DNA of 64,000 bases from Flavisolibacter ginsengisoli DSM 18119 (GTDB lineage: Bacteria; Bacteroidota; Bacteroidia; Chitinophagales; Chitinophagaceae), in NCBI RefSeq assembly GCF_900129295.1, contig NZ_FQUU01000001.1, positions 186,001 to 250,000 of the forward strand, in the 5' to 3' direction. Positions 1 through 8,314 of the stretch are shown piece after piece. The notes under the pieces are model-generated. The model was given only the letters and a program-made list of their open reading frames with translations, was not told where the DNA came from and ran no database searches. Every line of letters begins with the position of its first letter. The stretch's first letter is position 1. The translations under genes and the position numbers were made by a program.

Positions 1-678
1 CAGTTTTTCATTTCCCGGTTCGGATTGAGTGGCCATAAAAGAATCGTAACTTCTATAGGTGATCATTCCAATGGCCCTTGCTGCAGCTAATCCTTTTGCG
101 CCGGCGCCACGGTCTCTTTTCTGCCATGTATTATCTGCTTCAATGGCCAGCCGCTGGGCAGTGTGAATAGCAATGCCCCATGGAGTTTCTCTTGCCGAAG
201 TGGCAATCAGGAACTGCCTTTCGATCAATTGAGGTTGCATCAATGTCCATTCCAGCACCTGGTAGCCACCCATGCTCCCTCCAGCCAAAAGAAAGATCTT
301 ATCAATACCAAGATGCTTCCTCAGCAATTCATGTGCATTCACCATATCCCTGATAGTTATCAGCGGAAACTGATGGTAATATGGTTGCTTTGTAACCGGA
401 TCTATGTCTATTGGGCCTGTGGTGCCATAGGCTGAGCCCAGGATATTGGCACATATAACGAAATAATGATCGGTATCAAAGGCAAGCCCCGGGCCAATCA
501 TCCCTTTCCACCAGTCGGCGACATTAGAGTTGGCAGTAAGCGCATGGCAAACCCAGATGACATTATCTTTCTGATGATTTAGTTTTCCCCAGGTGTTGTA
601 AGCTATAGTTATGGCTGGCAGTGTGTCACCAGCTTCTAAGGCAAAAGGTAAATTATGATGATATAACTGTGGTTTCAT
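1..678 (-). CDS. metX: Homoserine O-acetyltransferase (5' part, runs off window)
   Basis: Alpha/beta-hydrolase acyltransferase that transfers acetyl from acetyl-CoA to L-homoserine, the entry step to methionine. The 226 visible residues start at ATG 676-678 (MKPQLYHHN) and show the family hallmarks: the YNTWGKLN segment near residue 27, CHALTAN near 44, and the nucleophile elbow GGSMGG with Ser135. They are followed by the ATSARETPWGIA and QRLAIEAD blocks. The C-terminal part carrying the catalytic Asp and His lies outside the window. Nothing recognisable precedes it on the same strand for about 700 bp, so it probably has its own promoter. No SAM riboswitch core was recognised in the leader. 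Family assignment is secure. Acetyl versus succinyl specificity is inferred from overall resemblance to MetX. Confidence 0.93.
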   Translation of the reverse strand, partial: MKPQLYHHNLPFALEAGDTLPAITIAYNTWGKLNHQKDNVIWVCHALTANSNVADWWKGMIGPGLAFDTDHYFVICANILGSAYGTTGPIDIDPVTKQPYYHQFPLITIRDMVNAHELLRKHLGIDKIFLLAGGSMGGYQVLEWTLMQPQLIERQFLIATSARETPWGIAIHTAQRLAIEADNTWQKRDRGAGAKGLAAARAIGMITYRSYDSFMATQSEPGNEKL

Positions 679-1101
679 TGTACAACTTCATTGATCCTAT
701 CCAGGCATCAGGTCTCTTTCGAATAACAAACCGGGAATACCGGCCAAATAAAGCAATCGTTATACAATTATTAATCCCCAAAAATAAGGGAAGCCAGACC
801 TTGGCAAAGAATAAGTTTGTGTTGAAATTACCTTATTGCCCTTCTAGGTAATGAACATTCATACAAGGTTTATATTTAGTTGGTAAAGCCATGGCTCCGC
901 TGCCAGCCTGTTTTCATAGGCCCCATAAACTGAAATAAACAGGAATTCAGACATTACCAGGGCATTCCATTCATTAGACTGTTATTCAATAAAATAGAAT
1001 CATTAAGATAAGACAGGTCCTTTTATTAACGCTGGTAACAGGAAATTATGGCAAGGATTATATATCCTTACCTCTTCCCTGCCTTTCTTTTGGGTACTTA
1101 T

Positions 1102-1180
1102 CGCCTTTGTACCGCCTCTTTAAAGAGCCGTTACAGAGCCGTTACATAGCCGTTACATAGGCGGCACAAAGGCGTTGCAT
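1102..1180. repeat. Five 11-bp tandem repeats with a flanking inverted arm
   Basis: Five consecutive 11-bp units run from 1126 to 1180. The first three are nearly identical (agccgttacag/t) and the last two diverge (aggcggcacaa, aggcgttgcat). The segment 1102-1117 (cgcctttgtaccgcct) is the reverse complement of 1159-1174 with one mismatch, so the upstream arm can fold onto units 4-5 and loop out units 1-3. Non-coding; function unknown. Confidence 0.75.
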
Positions 1181-1332
1181 AATAGAAGGAGCTTCCTCTC
1201 TTGCATGGGAAATACATTTTATTTGTTGGTTTTGATCAAAGTTTTGCTATATCTGAATTTTATTGTGCTACAGATTTAGTGTTCTCCGAAAGATTGGCCC
1301 CGGTGTGCGTTTGGTTATTTATAAACTTCCTC

Positions 1333-1363
1333 TTTAAACAATGTATATTTTCTGTTAGGTTTG
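1333..1363 (+). promoter_or_regulatory. Bacteroidota-type promoter for the SDR gene
   Basis: TAGGTTTG at 1356-1363 fits the TAnnTTTG -7 consensus. TTTA at 1333-1336 lies exactly 19 bases upstream, one base off the TTTG -33 element. Transcription would begin near 1370, about 13 bases before ATG 1384. This supports that start codon over the longer open frame from TTG 1201. Confidence 0.5.
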
Positions 1364-1383
1364 CCGCTAAAACGTATCGAATA

Positions 1384-2193
1384 ATGGCTGGTTATTTTGC
1401 TAATAAGGTAGTTGTGGTTACCGGGGGCACAGACGGAATAGGAAAGGCACTGGTGGATCAATTATTGTCCGAGGGGGCGAAAGTATCTACCTGTGGACGC
1501 AATCATGATAAGTTATACAGTTTACAATCAGAATATCCATCCTATCACCTGCATACAGTGGTGGCAGATGTGAGCAATGAGAACGATTGCAGGCACTTTA
1601 TAGAATCTACTATCAAGGTATTTGGAGGAATTGATATTCTGATCAATAATGCGGGAATTTCCATGAGGGCCTTATTGAAAGAAACCTCAGTGGATGTGAT
1701 ACGCAGGGTAATGGAGGTGAACTTTTTTGGAGCTGTTTACTGCACAAAATATGCTCTGGATGCTATTATTGAGAGAAAAGGCACTGTTGTAGGTGTGTCT
1801 TCAATTGCCGGTTATCGTGGCCTTCCGGGCCGTAGTGGATATTCTGCTTCAAAATTTGCCTTACAGGGGTGGCTGGAAGCCATTCGTACTGAACTGGTAG
1901 ATGATGGTGTACATGTAATGTGGGTTTGCCCGGGCTTTACAGCTTCCAATATCAGGAATGCAGCTTTGAACAAGAAAGGCGAGGCCCAGGGAGAAACTCC
2001 CCTGGACGAAAGTTCACTAATGCCTGCCGAAGAATGCGCTGAACATATACTGAACGCCATTGAACATAAAAAGCGCACATTGGTATTGACCTTTACCGGT
2101 AAAAGAACCATTTTTATGAATAAGTTCTTCCCTGGACTGGCCGATAAACTGGTAAAGAACTTTTTCTTCAAAGAAGGTAAACTGGTAAAATAA
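1384..2193 (+). CDS. SDR family NAD(P)-dependent oxidoreductase
   Basis: Classical short-chain dehydrogenase/reductase of 269 residues. It has the Rossmann cofactor motif TGGTDGIG (13-20), the structural NNAG (88-91), and the catalytic Ser140, Tyr153 and Lys157 in SSIAGYRG and YSASK. The frame stays open upstream to TTG 1201, but those 61 codons look non-coding, and a promoter-like element lies between them and ATG 1384. That ATG also places the nucleotide-binding motif at its usual distance from the N-terminus. The substrate cannot be read from sequence; the C-terminal third resembles proteins annotated as 3-ketodihydrosphingosine or sterol-type reductases. It is followed 65 bp later by the DUF62 gene on the same strand and may be co-transcribed with it. 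Confidence 0.9.
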   Translation: MAGYFANKVVVVTGGTDGIGKALVDQLLSEGAKVSTCGRNHDKLYSLQSEYPSYHLHTVVADVSNENDCRHFIESTIKVFGGIDILINNAGISMRALLKETSVDVIRRVMEVNFFGAVYCTKYALDAIIERKGTVVGVSSIAGYRGLPGRSGYSASKFALQGWLEAIRTELVDDGVHVMWVCPGFTASNIRNAALNKKGEAQGETPLDESSLMPAEECAEHILNAIEHKKRTLVLTFTGKRTIFMNKFFPGLADKLVKNFFFKEGKLVK

Positions 2194-2258
2194 TGCAGCC
2201 AATCAACAACCAAACAGATTATTTGAAAATCTTAATCTCCATTTAATTACCCGGTTTA

Positions 2259-3086
2259 ATGCCCTTTATAACACTTACATCTGATATTGGCGAACAAGAC
2301 TACCTGGTAGGTGCTGTAAAGGGCAGGTTATTACGTATCAATCCTGAATTCAAGATCATTGATATCACCCATAAGCTGTCCCCATTTAACTATCCTCAGG
2401 CAGCTTATGTATGCCGCAATGCCATAAAAAATTTCCCTGAGTTTACCTATCATATTGTACTGGTAAATTTATTTGAATCAAAGCCTGAGCAGCTTCTATT
2501 TGCTTTCCATAAGGATCAATACCTGGTGTGTGCAGATAACGGCCTGATCGAAATGATACTGGAAGAAAAACCAGAAATGGTGCTGGGCATACCTTTAGAT
2601 AAATCAGCCATCAAGAATACGCTCTATTGTATAGATGTGGCGGCAAGAGCTATCACACAATTAATGAATGGAGAACCTTTATTGAAAATAGGTATACCCG
2701 ATGCCCCTTACCTGGAAAAGAATCCCCTTCGTCCCACTTCGGGCGAAGACTGGATAGAAGGGCAGATCATATTTATAGATCATTTTGAGAATGTCATTGT
2801 TAACATCACGCAGGAGCAGTTTGAAGAACAGCGTAAAGGCAGGCGCTTCAAAATAGTCTTTAAAAGAGATGAGGTTATTGAAAGGATTAGCGGAAGCTAT
2901 GCAGATGTGCCACAGGGAGAAAAGCTGGTACTTTTCAACAGTGCGGGCTACATGGAGATAGCTATCAATAAAGGGAATGCCGCAGGATTATTTGGTCTGA
3001 AAGGATACAATGAAAGCAGTCAGCAGGTTTCAGTGATGGTGCAGAACAGGCTATTTTACCAGACCGTTAAAGTGTATTTTGAATGA
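2259..3086 (+). CDS. DUF62 / SAM hydroxide adenosyltransferase family protein
   Basis: 275 residues. The N-terminal FITLTSDIGEQDYLVGAVKG (3-22), the ITHKL segment and ADNG (92-95) match the DUF62 family, which includes SAM hydrolases and the chlorinase/fluorinase enzymes. A C-terminal barrel-like domain begins near residue 165 (DHFENVIVNIT). The family's VVDPGVG loop, which carries the catalytic Asp, reads VLVNLFESK here. The usual FHGRD stretch carrying the catalytic His reads TLYCIDVA. The hydrolase triad therefore appears to be missing, so SAM cleavage should not be assumed; SAM or adenosine binding may remain. The stop codon overlaps the next start (ATGA), indicating translational coupling. 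Confidence 0.85.
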   Translation: MPFITLTSDIGEQDYLVGAVKGRLLRINPEFKIIDITHKLSPFNYPQAAYVCRNAIKNFPEFTYHIVLVNLFESKPEQLLFAFHKDQYLVCADNGLIEMILEEKPEMVLGIPLDKSAIKNTLYCIDVAARAITQLMNGEPLLKIGIPDAPYLEKNPLRPTSGEDWIEGQIIFIDHFENVIVNITQEQFEEQRKGRRFKIVFKRDEVIERISGSYADVPQGEKLVLFNSAGYMEIAINKGNAAGLFGLKGYNESSQQVSVMVQNRLFYQTVKVYFE

Positions 3087-3376
3087 TCATCCGGATTGTG
3101 AAAATGGTATTCAGGGAAGAAGAAGTTGTAGCATTTCAACAGCTCTTTGCTGAGCGCCAATCATTGATCCGCCATTTTGAAGGTTGTACTCATCTGGAAC
3201 TCTGGCAGGATGCAGGGAAACCTTTTACCTTTTTTACTTATAGCTGGTGGGATTCAGAAGAGCATTTAAATAATTACAGGAACTCGCATTTTTTTGATGA
3301 TACGTGGAAGCAAACAAAAATAAAGTTTGCCGAAAAACCAGAAGCCTGGACGGTGAGATCAGTAGCCAGCCTTTGA
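3083..3376 (+). CDS. Antibiotic biosynthesis monooxygenase (ABM) domain protein
   Basis: 97 residues forming a ferredoxin-like dimeric alpha/beta barrel of the ABM/YgiN type. Visible features are the opening MIIRIVKMVF strand, a helix with FQQLFAERQSLIRHFEGC, and the ELWQD strand, followed by TYSWWDSEEHLNNYRNSHFF, the typical WxxxExLxxYxxS-like block. Members include quinol monooxygenases and heme-degrading enzymes, but most are uncharacterised. The ATG overlaps the upstream DUF62 stop by four bases (ATGA), so the two are translated together. No catalytic assignment is possible. Confidence 0.8.
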   Translation: MIIRIVKMVFREEEVVAFQQLFAERQSLIRHFEGCTHLELWQDAGKPFTFFTYSWWDSEEHLNNYRNSHFFDDTWKQTKIKFAEKPEAWTVRSVASL

Positions 3377-3513
3377 TAGGTATTAATAAACAGCTCCATT
3401 TTACCCACAGAATATTTTATACGGTAAAGAAACAACGTATAAAAAGGCAATGAGCCCGCAACAACTGTTTTAACCTTTTCCTTATTGTTTTCCCTTTAAT
3501 TTAGCTCCTTCCC

Positions 3514-3521
3514 TATTTTTG
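3514..3521 (+). promoter_or_regulatory. Bacteroidota -7 element upstream of the DUF2723 gene
   Basis: TATTTTTG followed by CAC matches TAnnTTTG, 60 bases before ATG 3581. The upstream -33 region is only T-rich (3488-3491) and not a clean TTTG. Likely promoter of the DUF2723 gene. Confidence 0.45.
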
Positions 3522-3580
3522 CACGTCCCCTGCCTATAGATGTACAATAAGGGATACAATAAAGAACCAACCATCTTAGT

Positions 3581-6500
3581 ATGAATTTCAGAAAAGTCAA
3601 TAACATTACCGGCTGGGTAGTGTTTATCATCGCCTCTCTTACCTACATACTTACTGCAGAAAAATCCGGAAGCTTATGGGATTGCGGTGAGTTTGTGTCA
3701 GCCTGTTATAAAGTACAGATGCCGCACCCTCCCGGTGCTCCTTTATTCGTTTTGCTCGGAAGGTTCTTCATCATTTTATTTGGAGATAACCCAGCCAGTG
3801 CAGCCAAGGCGGTAAACATCATGAATGCGCTTGCCAGCGGCTTTACCATTTTGTTTCTTTTCTGGACCATTACGCACTTTGCACGCAAGCTGGTAACAGG
3901 TTTTCGTGAAGAACCCGATGGTCAGCAAACTTATACCATTATGGGTGCAGGTATTGTTGGAGCACTTGCCTATACTTTCACTGAATCATTCTGGTTCAGT
4001 GCTGTGGAAGGTGAAGTGTATGCGCTTTCCTCCTTTTTCACAGCGCTTGCCTTCTGGGCCATGTTGAAATGGGAAAGAGCTGATGATGCAGCAGGTAATG
4101 ATCGAAACCTGAGAAACCGTGCCGACCGCTGGATCGTTTTTCTTTTCTTCGCACTTGGTTTATCCATCGGCATTCACCTGTTGGGATTATTAGTAATCCC
4201 TGCTGCAGTAATGATCTATTATTATAAGCGTTACAATTATACCCGCAATGGTGCCATCTGGGCCTTCCTGATAGGATGTATCATTGTAGGGATTGTGCAG
4301 GTAGCGGTGATTCAATGGACCGTTAAACTTGCGGGACAATTTGATATCCTATTTGTCAACAGCTTCCATCTGCCTTTCTTCTCTGGTTTTATATTTTTCT
4401 TTGTATTGATTGGCTTCCTGGTATGGCTGGGGCTAAGGTATGCAGACCGCAAGGGCTGGTCCTACCTGCGCCTGGGGCTTTGGTGCTTTTCCTTTATGAT
4501 GCTTGGCTATTCGGCCTATATCACCACCATGGAACGTTCGAATGCCAATCCTTCCATTGATATGAACAATGTGGACAATCCTATGAACCTGGTTTACTAC
4601 CTGGGCCGTGAGCAATATGGATCTCAACCTATACTTTTCGGGCCACATTTCCTGGCTCAGCCCACAGGCGTTAAGGAAGGTAAAATGAGGTATGCTAAGG
4701 GTGACCATGAATATGTAGAGATTGGTCGTGACCGTGAGCCCGAATATGATTCCAAGGATGTTCAACTGTTTCCCAGGGTATGGGACGGTACTAACGAGCA
4801 GGGACATGCCGATTATTATATGTCCTGGTTGAATTTACCAGTGATCACAGCAAAGCAATTAAGTATTGTAACAGCTGTTGCAGATGGAGTGATTCAAACA
4901 CAGGATCAGTCAGGAAAACCAGACAGCTACGATGTTCCGGATAATTTTGCGCCAAGGGTGCAAAGAGGCCAGGTATTACAACCCGGTACGCCACTTGCTG
5001 TAAAGATCCCTTCTTTTGGCGATAACCTGAACTGGTTCTTTACCTACCAGATGGGCTTCATGTACTGGCGTTATTTTATGTGGAACTATGCAGGCCGCCA
5101 GAATGATATCCAGGGTAGTGGCAACATTCGTGATGGCAACTGGATCTCGGGCATCAAATTCATGGATGATATGCGTCTTGGCGACCAGGCAAAACTGCCT
5201 GATAGTATCCAGGATAACAAGGCTACCAATAAATTATTTTTACTTCCATTCCTGCTTGGTGTGCTGGGTTGTGTTTACCACTACTTCAGGGACCGCAGGG
5301 ATTGGATCGTTACCTTTTTACTTTTCTTCTTTACGGGTATAGCCATTGTGCTTTACCTGAACCAGCCGGGTAATCAGCCCCGTGAACGTGATTATGCCTA
5401 TGCAGGATCCTTCTATGCCTTTGCCATCTGGATTGGTTTGGCAGTGGTTGCCGTGGTTAGAATGGCGAGAGAAATACAGGACAAGAAGAACTTCATGAAT
5501 GTTCTGCTCTATGGCGGCATTACCACATTCATAATTCTATTGCTTAGTGACCTCAATCATATGAGCGGAGGAAATGTTTTTGCGGCCATCTTAGGAGGAT
5601 TGCTATTTGCAGCCATTACAGCAGCCATTACTTATGCTGTGAGGGCAGCGGGCAAAACAAACCTGAGGGTAGCTGCACTATCAGCCACCCTTTTATGCCT
5701 GGTGGCACCTGTCATTATGGGATTCCAGGAATGGAATGACCATGACCGCAGCCAAAAGACGCTGGCGCCAGATATTGCAAAAGACTATCTGAATAGCTGT
5801 CCACCCAATGCTATACTCTTCACTTTTGGTGACAATGATACGTATCCATTATGGTATGCACAGGAAGTGGAAGGCGTTCGCCCGGACATCCGTATTTTAA
5901 ATACGAGTCTTTTGGGAATAGACTGGTATGTAAACCAATTGCGTTACAAGGTCAATGAAAGTGCGCCGATAGATGTTATATGGTCTGCAGACCAGATAAG
6001 AGGTGTGCCTTATATAACTTTCGAACCAAGTGGTGATCAGAATAAATATTATGACCTGCTCGATGTGATGAAGAATGTGGTAGGTAAGCAAAATCCAATT
6101 GCAACTTTCCCTGTTAAACGTTTTACAGTTCCTGTGGATGCGGCTGCTGTAAAGCAATCAGGCCTGGCAAATGCCACTGACTCTGTGGGAAGCCAGATAC
6201 AACTTGAGATACCCGAGAATAAAAGCTACCTGTCGCTTGATCAACTGACCATGCTGAATATTCTTGCAGCCAATAACTGGAAACGCCCGATATGCTTTAC
6301 ATCTCCTTACCAGGAAATTGGCTTTGGCCCCTACCTGCGGCAGGAAGGAATGATCTTCAGGCTAACACCAGTTCGTCAACCGCAACAAAGATCTATGGAT
6401 GTGAATAAAACAGATAGCCTGCTGACCAATGTGTTCAGATTTGGAGGCGCCAGCAAGCCGGGTGTTTATTTTGATGAAGAGAACAGGAGGCATTTACTCA

Positions 6501-6934
6501 CCATTCGCCAAACCTATGCTTTGGCTGCTGCCAACCTGGCCGACCAGGGACGTAAGCAGGAAGCTGTGAACCTGTTGGAAAAAGCAGAAAAAGGCATACT
6601 GCCGGCAGATCTGCCTTATGCAATGGTTAGCCGTTTTCAATCACACAACCAGATCTCCATGTTATACCTGGAAGCTGCCTATAAAGCCGGGCATTCTACT
6701 TTGGTTAATAAATTAAAAACTGCACTGCATAAAGACCTGACAGATCAAAAGAACTATTATAATTACCTCAAAAGCGAGAAGCCTGATTACTACCCTGCTT
6801 TCCAAAACGATGAACAGGATTGCGACCAGTACCTGAGGTATCTTGAAAGCATGGAAAAAACTTATAATCCATTAGGTAACATTGTGTCAGAACATCCCGG
6901 ACAAAAGGACTCTTCTGACTCTCTAAAAAAATAA
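3581..6934 (+). CDS. DUF2723 family membrane glycosyltransferase (GT117-like)
   Basis: Very large (1117 residue) inner-membrane protein. The N-terminus has the DUF2723 signature DCGEFVSACYKVQMPHPPGAP (residues about 31-50), with acidic residues in the first loop as in C-type dolichyl-phosphate-mannose-dependent glycosyltransferases. Hydrophobic helices follow to about residue 330, a soluble insert, more helices around 545-720, and a soluble C-terminal region with TPR-like helices (LANLADQGRKQEAVNLLEKA). The family is nearly universal in Bacteroidota, and its vertebrate relative TMEM260 is a protein O-mannosyltransferase. A role in glycosylating exported proteins is therefore inferred, not shown. 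Single-gene unit with a -7 element upstream and a strong terminator directly downstream. Confidence 0.9.
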   Translation: MNFRKVNNITGWVVFIIASLTYILTAEKSGSLWDCGEFVSACYKVQMPHPPGAPLFVLLGRFFIILFGDNPASAAKAVNIMNALASGFTILFLFWTITHFARKLVTGFREEPDGQQTYTIMGAGIVGALAYTFTESFWFSAVEGEVYALSSFFTALAFWAMLKWERADDAAGNDRNLRNRADRWIVFLFFALGLSIGIHLLGLLVIPAAVMIYYYKRYNYTRNGAIWAFLIGCIIVGIVQVAVIQWTVKLAGQFDILFVNSFHLPFFSGFIFFFVLIGFLVWLGLRYADRKGWSYLRLGLWCFSFMMLGYSAYITTMERSNANPSIDMNNVDNPMNLVYYLGREQYGSQPILFGPHFLAQPTGVKEGKMRYAKGDHEYVEIGRDREPEYDSKDVQLFPRVWDGTNEQGHADYYMSWLNLPVITAKQLSIVTAVADGVIQTQDQSGKPDSYDVPDNFAPRVQRGQVLQPGTPLAVKIPSFGDNLNWFFTYQMGFMYWRYFMWNYAGRQNDIQGSGNIRDGNWISGIKFMDDMRLGDQAKLPDSIQDNKATNKLFLLPFLLGVLGCVYHYFRDRRDWIVTFLLFFFTGIAIVLYLNQPGNQPRERDYAYAGSFYAFAIWIGLAVVAVVRMAREIQDKKNFMNVLLYGGITTFIILLLSDLNHMSGGNVFAAILGGLLFAAITAAITYAVRAAGKTNLRVAALSATLLCLVAPVIMGFQEWNDHDRSQKTLAPDIAKDYLNSCPPNAILFTFGDNDTYPLWYAQEVEGVRPDIRILNTSLLGIDWYVNQLRYKVNESAPIDVIWSADQIRGVPYITFEPSGDQNKYYDLLDVMKNVVGKQNPIATFPVKRFTVPVDAAAVKQSGLANATDSVGSQIQLEIPENKSYLSLDQLTMLNILAANNWKRPICFTSPYQEIGFGPYLRQEGMIFRLTPVRQPQQRSMDVNKTDSLLTNVFRFGGASKPGVYFDEENRRHLLTIRQTYALAAANLADQGRKQEAVNLLEKAEKGILPADLPYAMVSRFQSHNQISMLYLEAAYKAGHSTLVNKLKTALHKDLTDQKNYYNYLKSEKPDYYPAFQNDEQDCDQYLRYLESMEKTYNPLGNIVSEHPGQKDSSDSLKK

Positions 6935-6952
6935 AAAGCTCAACAGAATCTT

Positions 6953-6983
6953 AAAACCCCGGCTCAAAACCGGGGTTTTTTCT
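6953..6983 (+). terminator. Rho-independent terminator after the DUF2723 gene
   Basis: Ten-base-pair stem aaaaccccgg (6953-6962) with ccggggtttt (6970-6979), a 7-base loop and a continuing T tract to 6983. It begins 18 bases after the DUF2723 stop codon. Confidence 0.92.
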
Positions 6984-7036
6984 TTAACGATCTGCCATGA
7001 ACAAACAATGCATAATTATTGTAGATTGTATAGCAT

Positions 7037-8134
7037 ATGAAAGGATTTCATTTTACAGGCTTTGACCCAAATGAGGATAGCAAAAGCAATTTTGAAAAAC
7101 TGCTGGATCTTTTCATGCAATTGCTTACCTACACCAGTGGAGATGTTGGAGAGGCGCTTCAATGGCTGAACCAGCTTGACAGGCAATATGAACTCACCAA
7201 CGAAGAATATGGAATGGGCGATTTTATAGAAGACCTGAAAGACAAGGGATATATAACGGACGATGAAGGCAAGGCAGAAATAAAGATCACACCAAAGACA
7301 GAACAGGGCATCCGTAAGCGTAGCCTGGAAGAGATCTTTGGAAAGCTTAAAAAAACCAAAAGCGGGGATCATCAAACATATAAACCCGGGCAGGGTGACG
7401 AGATTAGCCCTGACTCGAGGCCCTTTCAGTTTGGCGATATGCTGGAACAAATAGATTTTACTGAATCGATCAGGAATGCACAGATCAATCATGGTCTTGA
7501 ATCCTTTACCATGCAAGAGGATGATCTGCAAATAAGGGAAACGGATTTTAAATCTCAAACATCAACTGTGCTGATGATCGATATTTCGCATTCCATGATA
7601 TTATATGGTGAAGACCGTATCACCCCAGCCAAGAAAGTAGCCATGGCATTAAGTGAACTCATTACCACTAAATATCCCAAGGATACATTGGATATAGTGG
7701 TATTTGGAAATGATGCCTGGCCGGTGGAGATCAAAGACCTTCCCTATTTGCAGGTAGGCCCTTACCATACCAATACTGTGGCCGGACTGGAACTAGCCAT
7801 GGATATTTTGCGGAGGAGGAAAAATCCAAATAAGCAGATCTTTATGATCACTGATGGCAAGCCTACTTGCCTCAAGATTGGAAGGAAGTATTATAAAAAC
7901 AGTTTTGGTCTTGACAGGAAAGTGACCAGCAGGTGCCTTAACCTGGCTGCTCAATGTAAGAAATTAAAAATACCTATCACCACATTCATGATAGCCACTG
8001 ATCCTTACTTGCAGCGATTTGTGCAGGAGTTTACGGAGACCAATAATGGCAAGGCTTATTTTGCCAGTCTTGACCGCCTGGGTGCTTTTATATTCCGTGA
8101 TTTTGAAAGTGGAAAACGGAAAACGGTTTATTGA
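7037..8134 (+). CDS. VWA domain-containing protein
   Basis: 365 residues. The N-terminal half (1-170) is charged and helical with no recognised domain. The C-terminal half is a von Willebrand A domain with an intact MIDAS start D182-x-S184-x-S186 (DISHSM), a later Thr around VAGLELAMDI, and a MITDGKPT Asp. This is the metal-binding partner typical of MoxR-like AAA+ ATPases, and the AAA+ gene follows 180 bp downstream on the same strand. The pair probably forms a chaperone-like machine acting on an unknown target. No signal peptide or membrane helix is visible, so it should be cytoplasmic, unlike the membrane-anchored BatA/BatB proteins. Confidence 0.88.
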   Translation: MKGFHFTGFDPNEDSKSNFEKLLDLFMQLLTYTSGDVGEALQWLNQLDRQYELTNEEYGMGDFIEDLKDKGYITDDEGKAEIKITPKTEQGIRKRSLEEIFGKLKKTKSGDHQTYKPGQGDEISPDSRPFQFGDMLEQIDFTESIRNAQINHGLESFTMQEDDLQIRETDFKSQTSTVLMIDISHSMILYGEDRITPAKKVAMALSELITTKYPKDTLDIVVFGNDAWPVEIKDLPYLQVGPYHTNTVAGLELAMDILRRRKNPNKQIFMITDGKPTCLKIGRKYYKNSFGLDRKVTSRCLNLAAQCKKLKIPITTFMIATDPYLQRFVQEFTETNNGKAYFASLDRLGAFIFRDFESGKRKTVY

Positions 8135-8314
8135 ACTATATAAATCCATCCCCGGTATCAACTATTTAGTGGCAGGTTAGAATTAGATATTTACCCTTAT
8201 AAGATGCAGCTCACTTCTGTTGAATATATATGATAAGAGCAAGAAAGAAGCGGTTATACTACATATCATAAAGTTTAAAGGACAGTTATATACAATTAAA
8301 TACACTCAACCAGT

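Larger units (their letters stand above)
679..1383. other. Intergenic region between divergent metX and SDR genes
   Basis: About 700 bp with no convincing gene on either strand. It holds the metX leader (right-to-left), an 11-bp tandem repeat and inverted-repeat cluster at 1102-1180, and a Bacteroidota-type promoter at 1333-1363 for the SDR gene. An open frame upstream of the SDR start (from TTG 1201) encodes nothing recognisable. Confidence 0.6.

Noticed and set aside
163-851. Plus-strand open frames over metX and its leader
   Set aside because: The first is the antisense shadow of metX. The second runs from metX into its leader and encodes no recognisable protein.
679-1100. SAM riboswitch in the metX leader
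   Set aside because: I looked for the conserved SAM-I and SAM-II cores on the minus strand and did not find them.
1201-1383. N-terminal extension of the SDR protein from TTG 1201
   Set aside because: The 61 extra residues look non-coding, a promoter-like TAGGTTTG lies at 1356-1363, and ATG 1384 opens directly onto the SDR fold.
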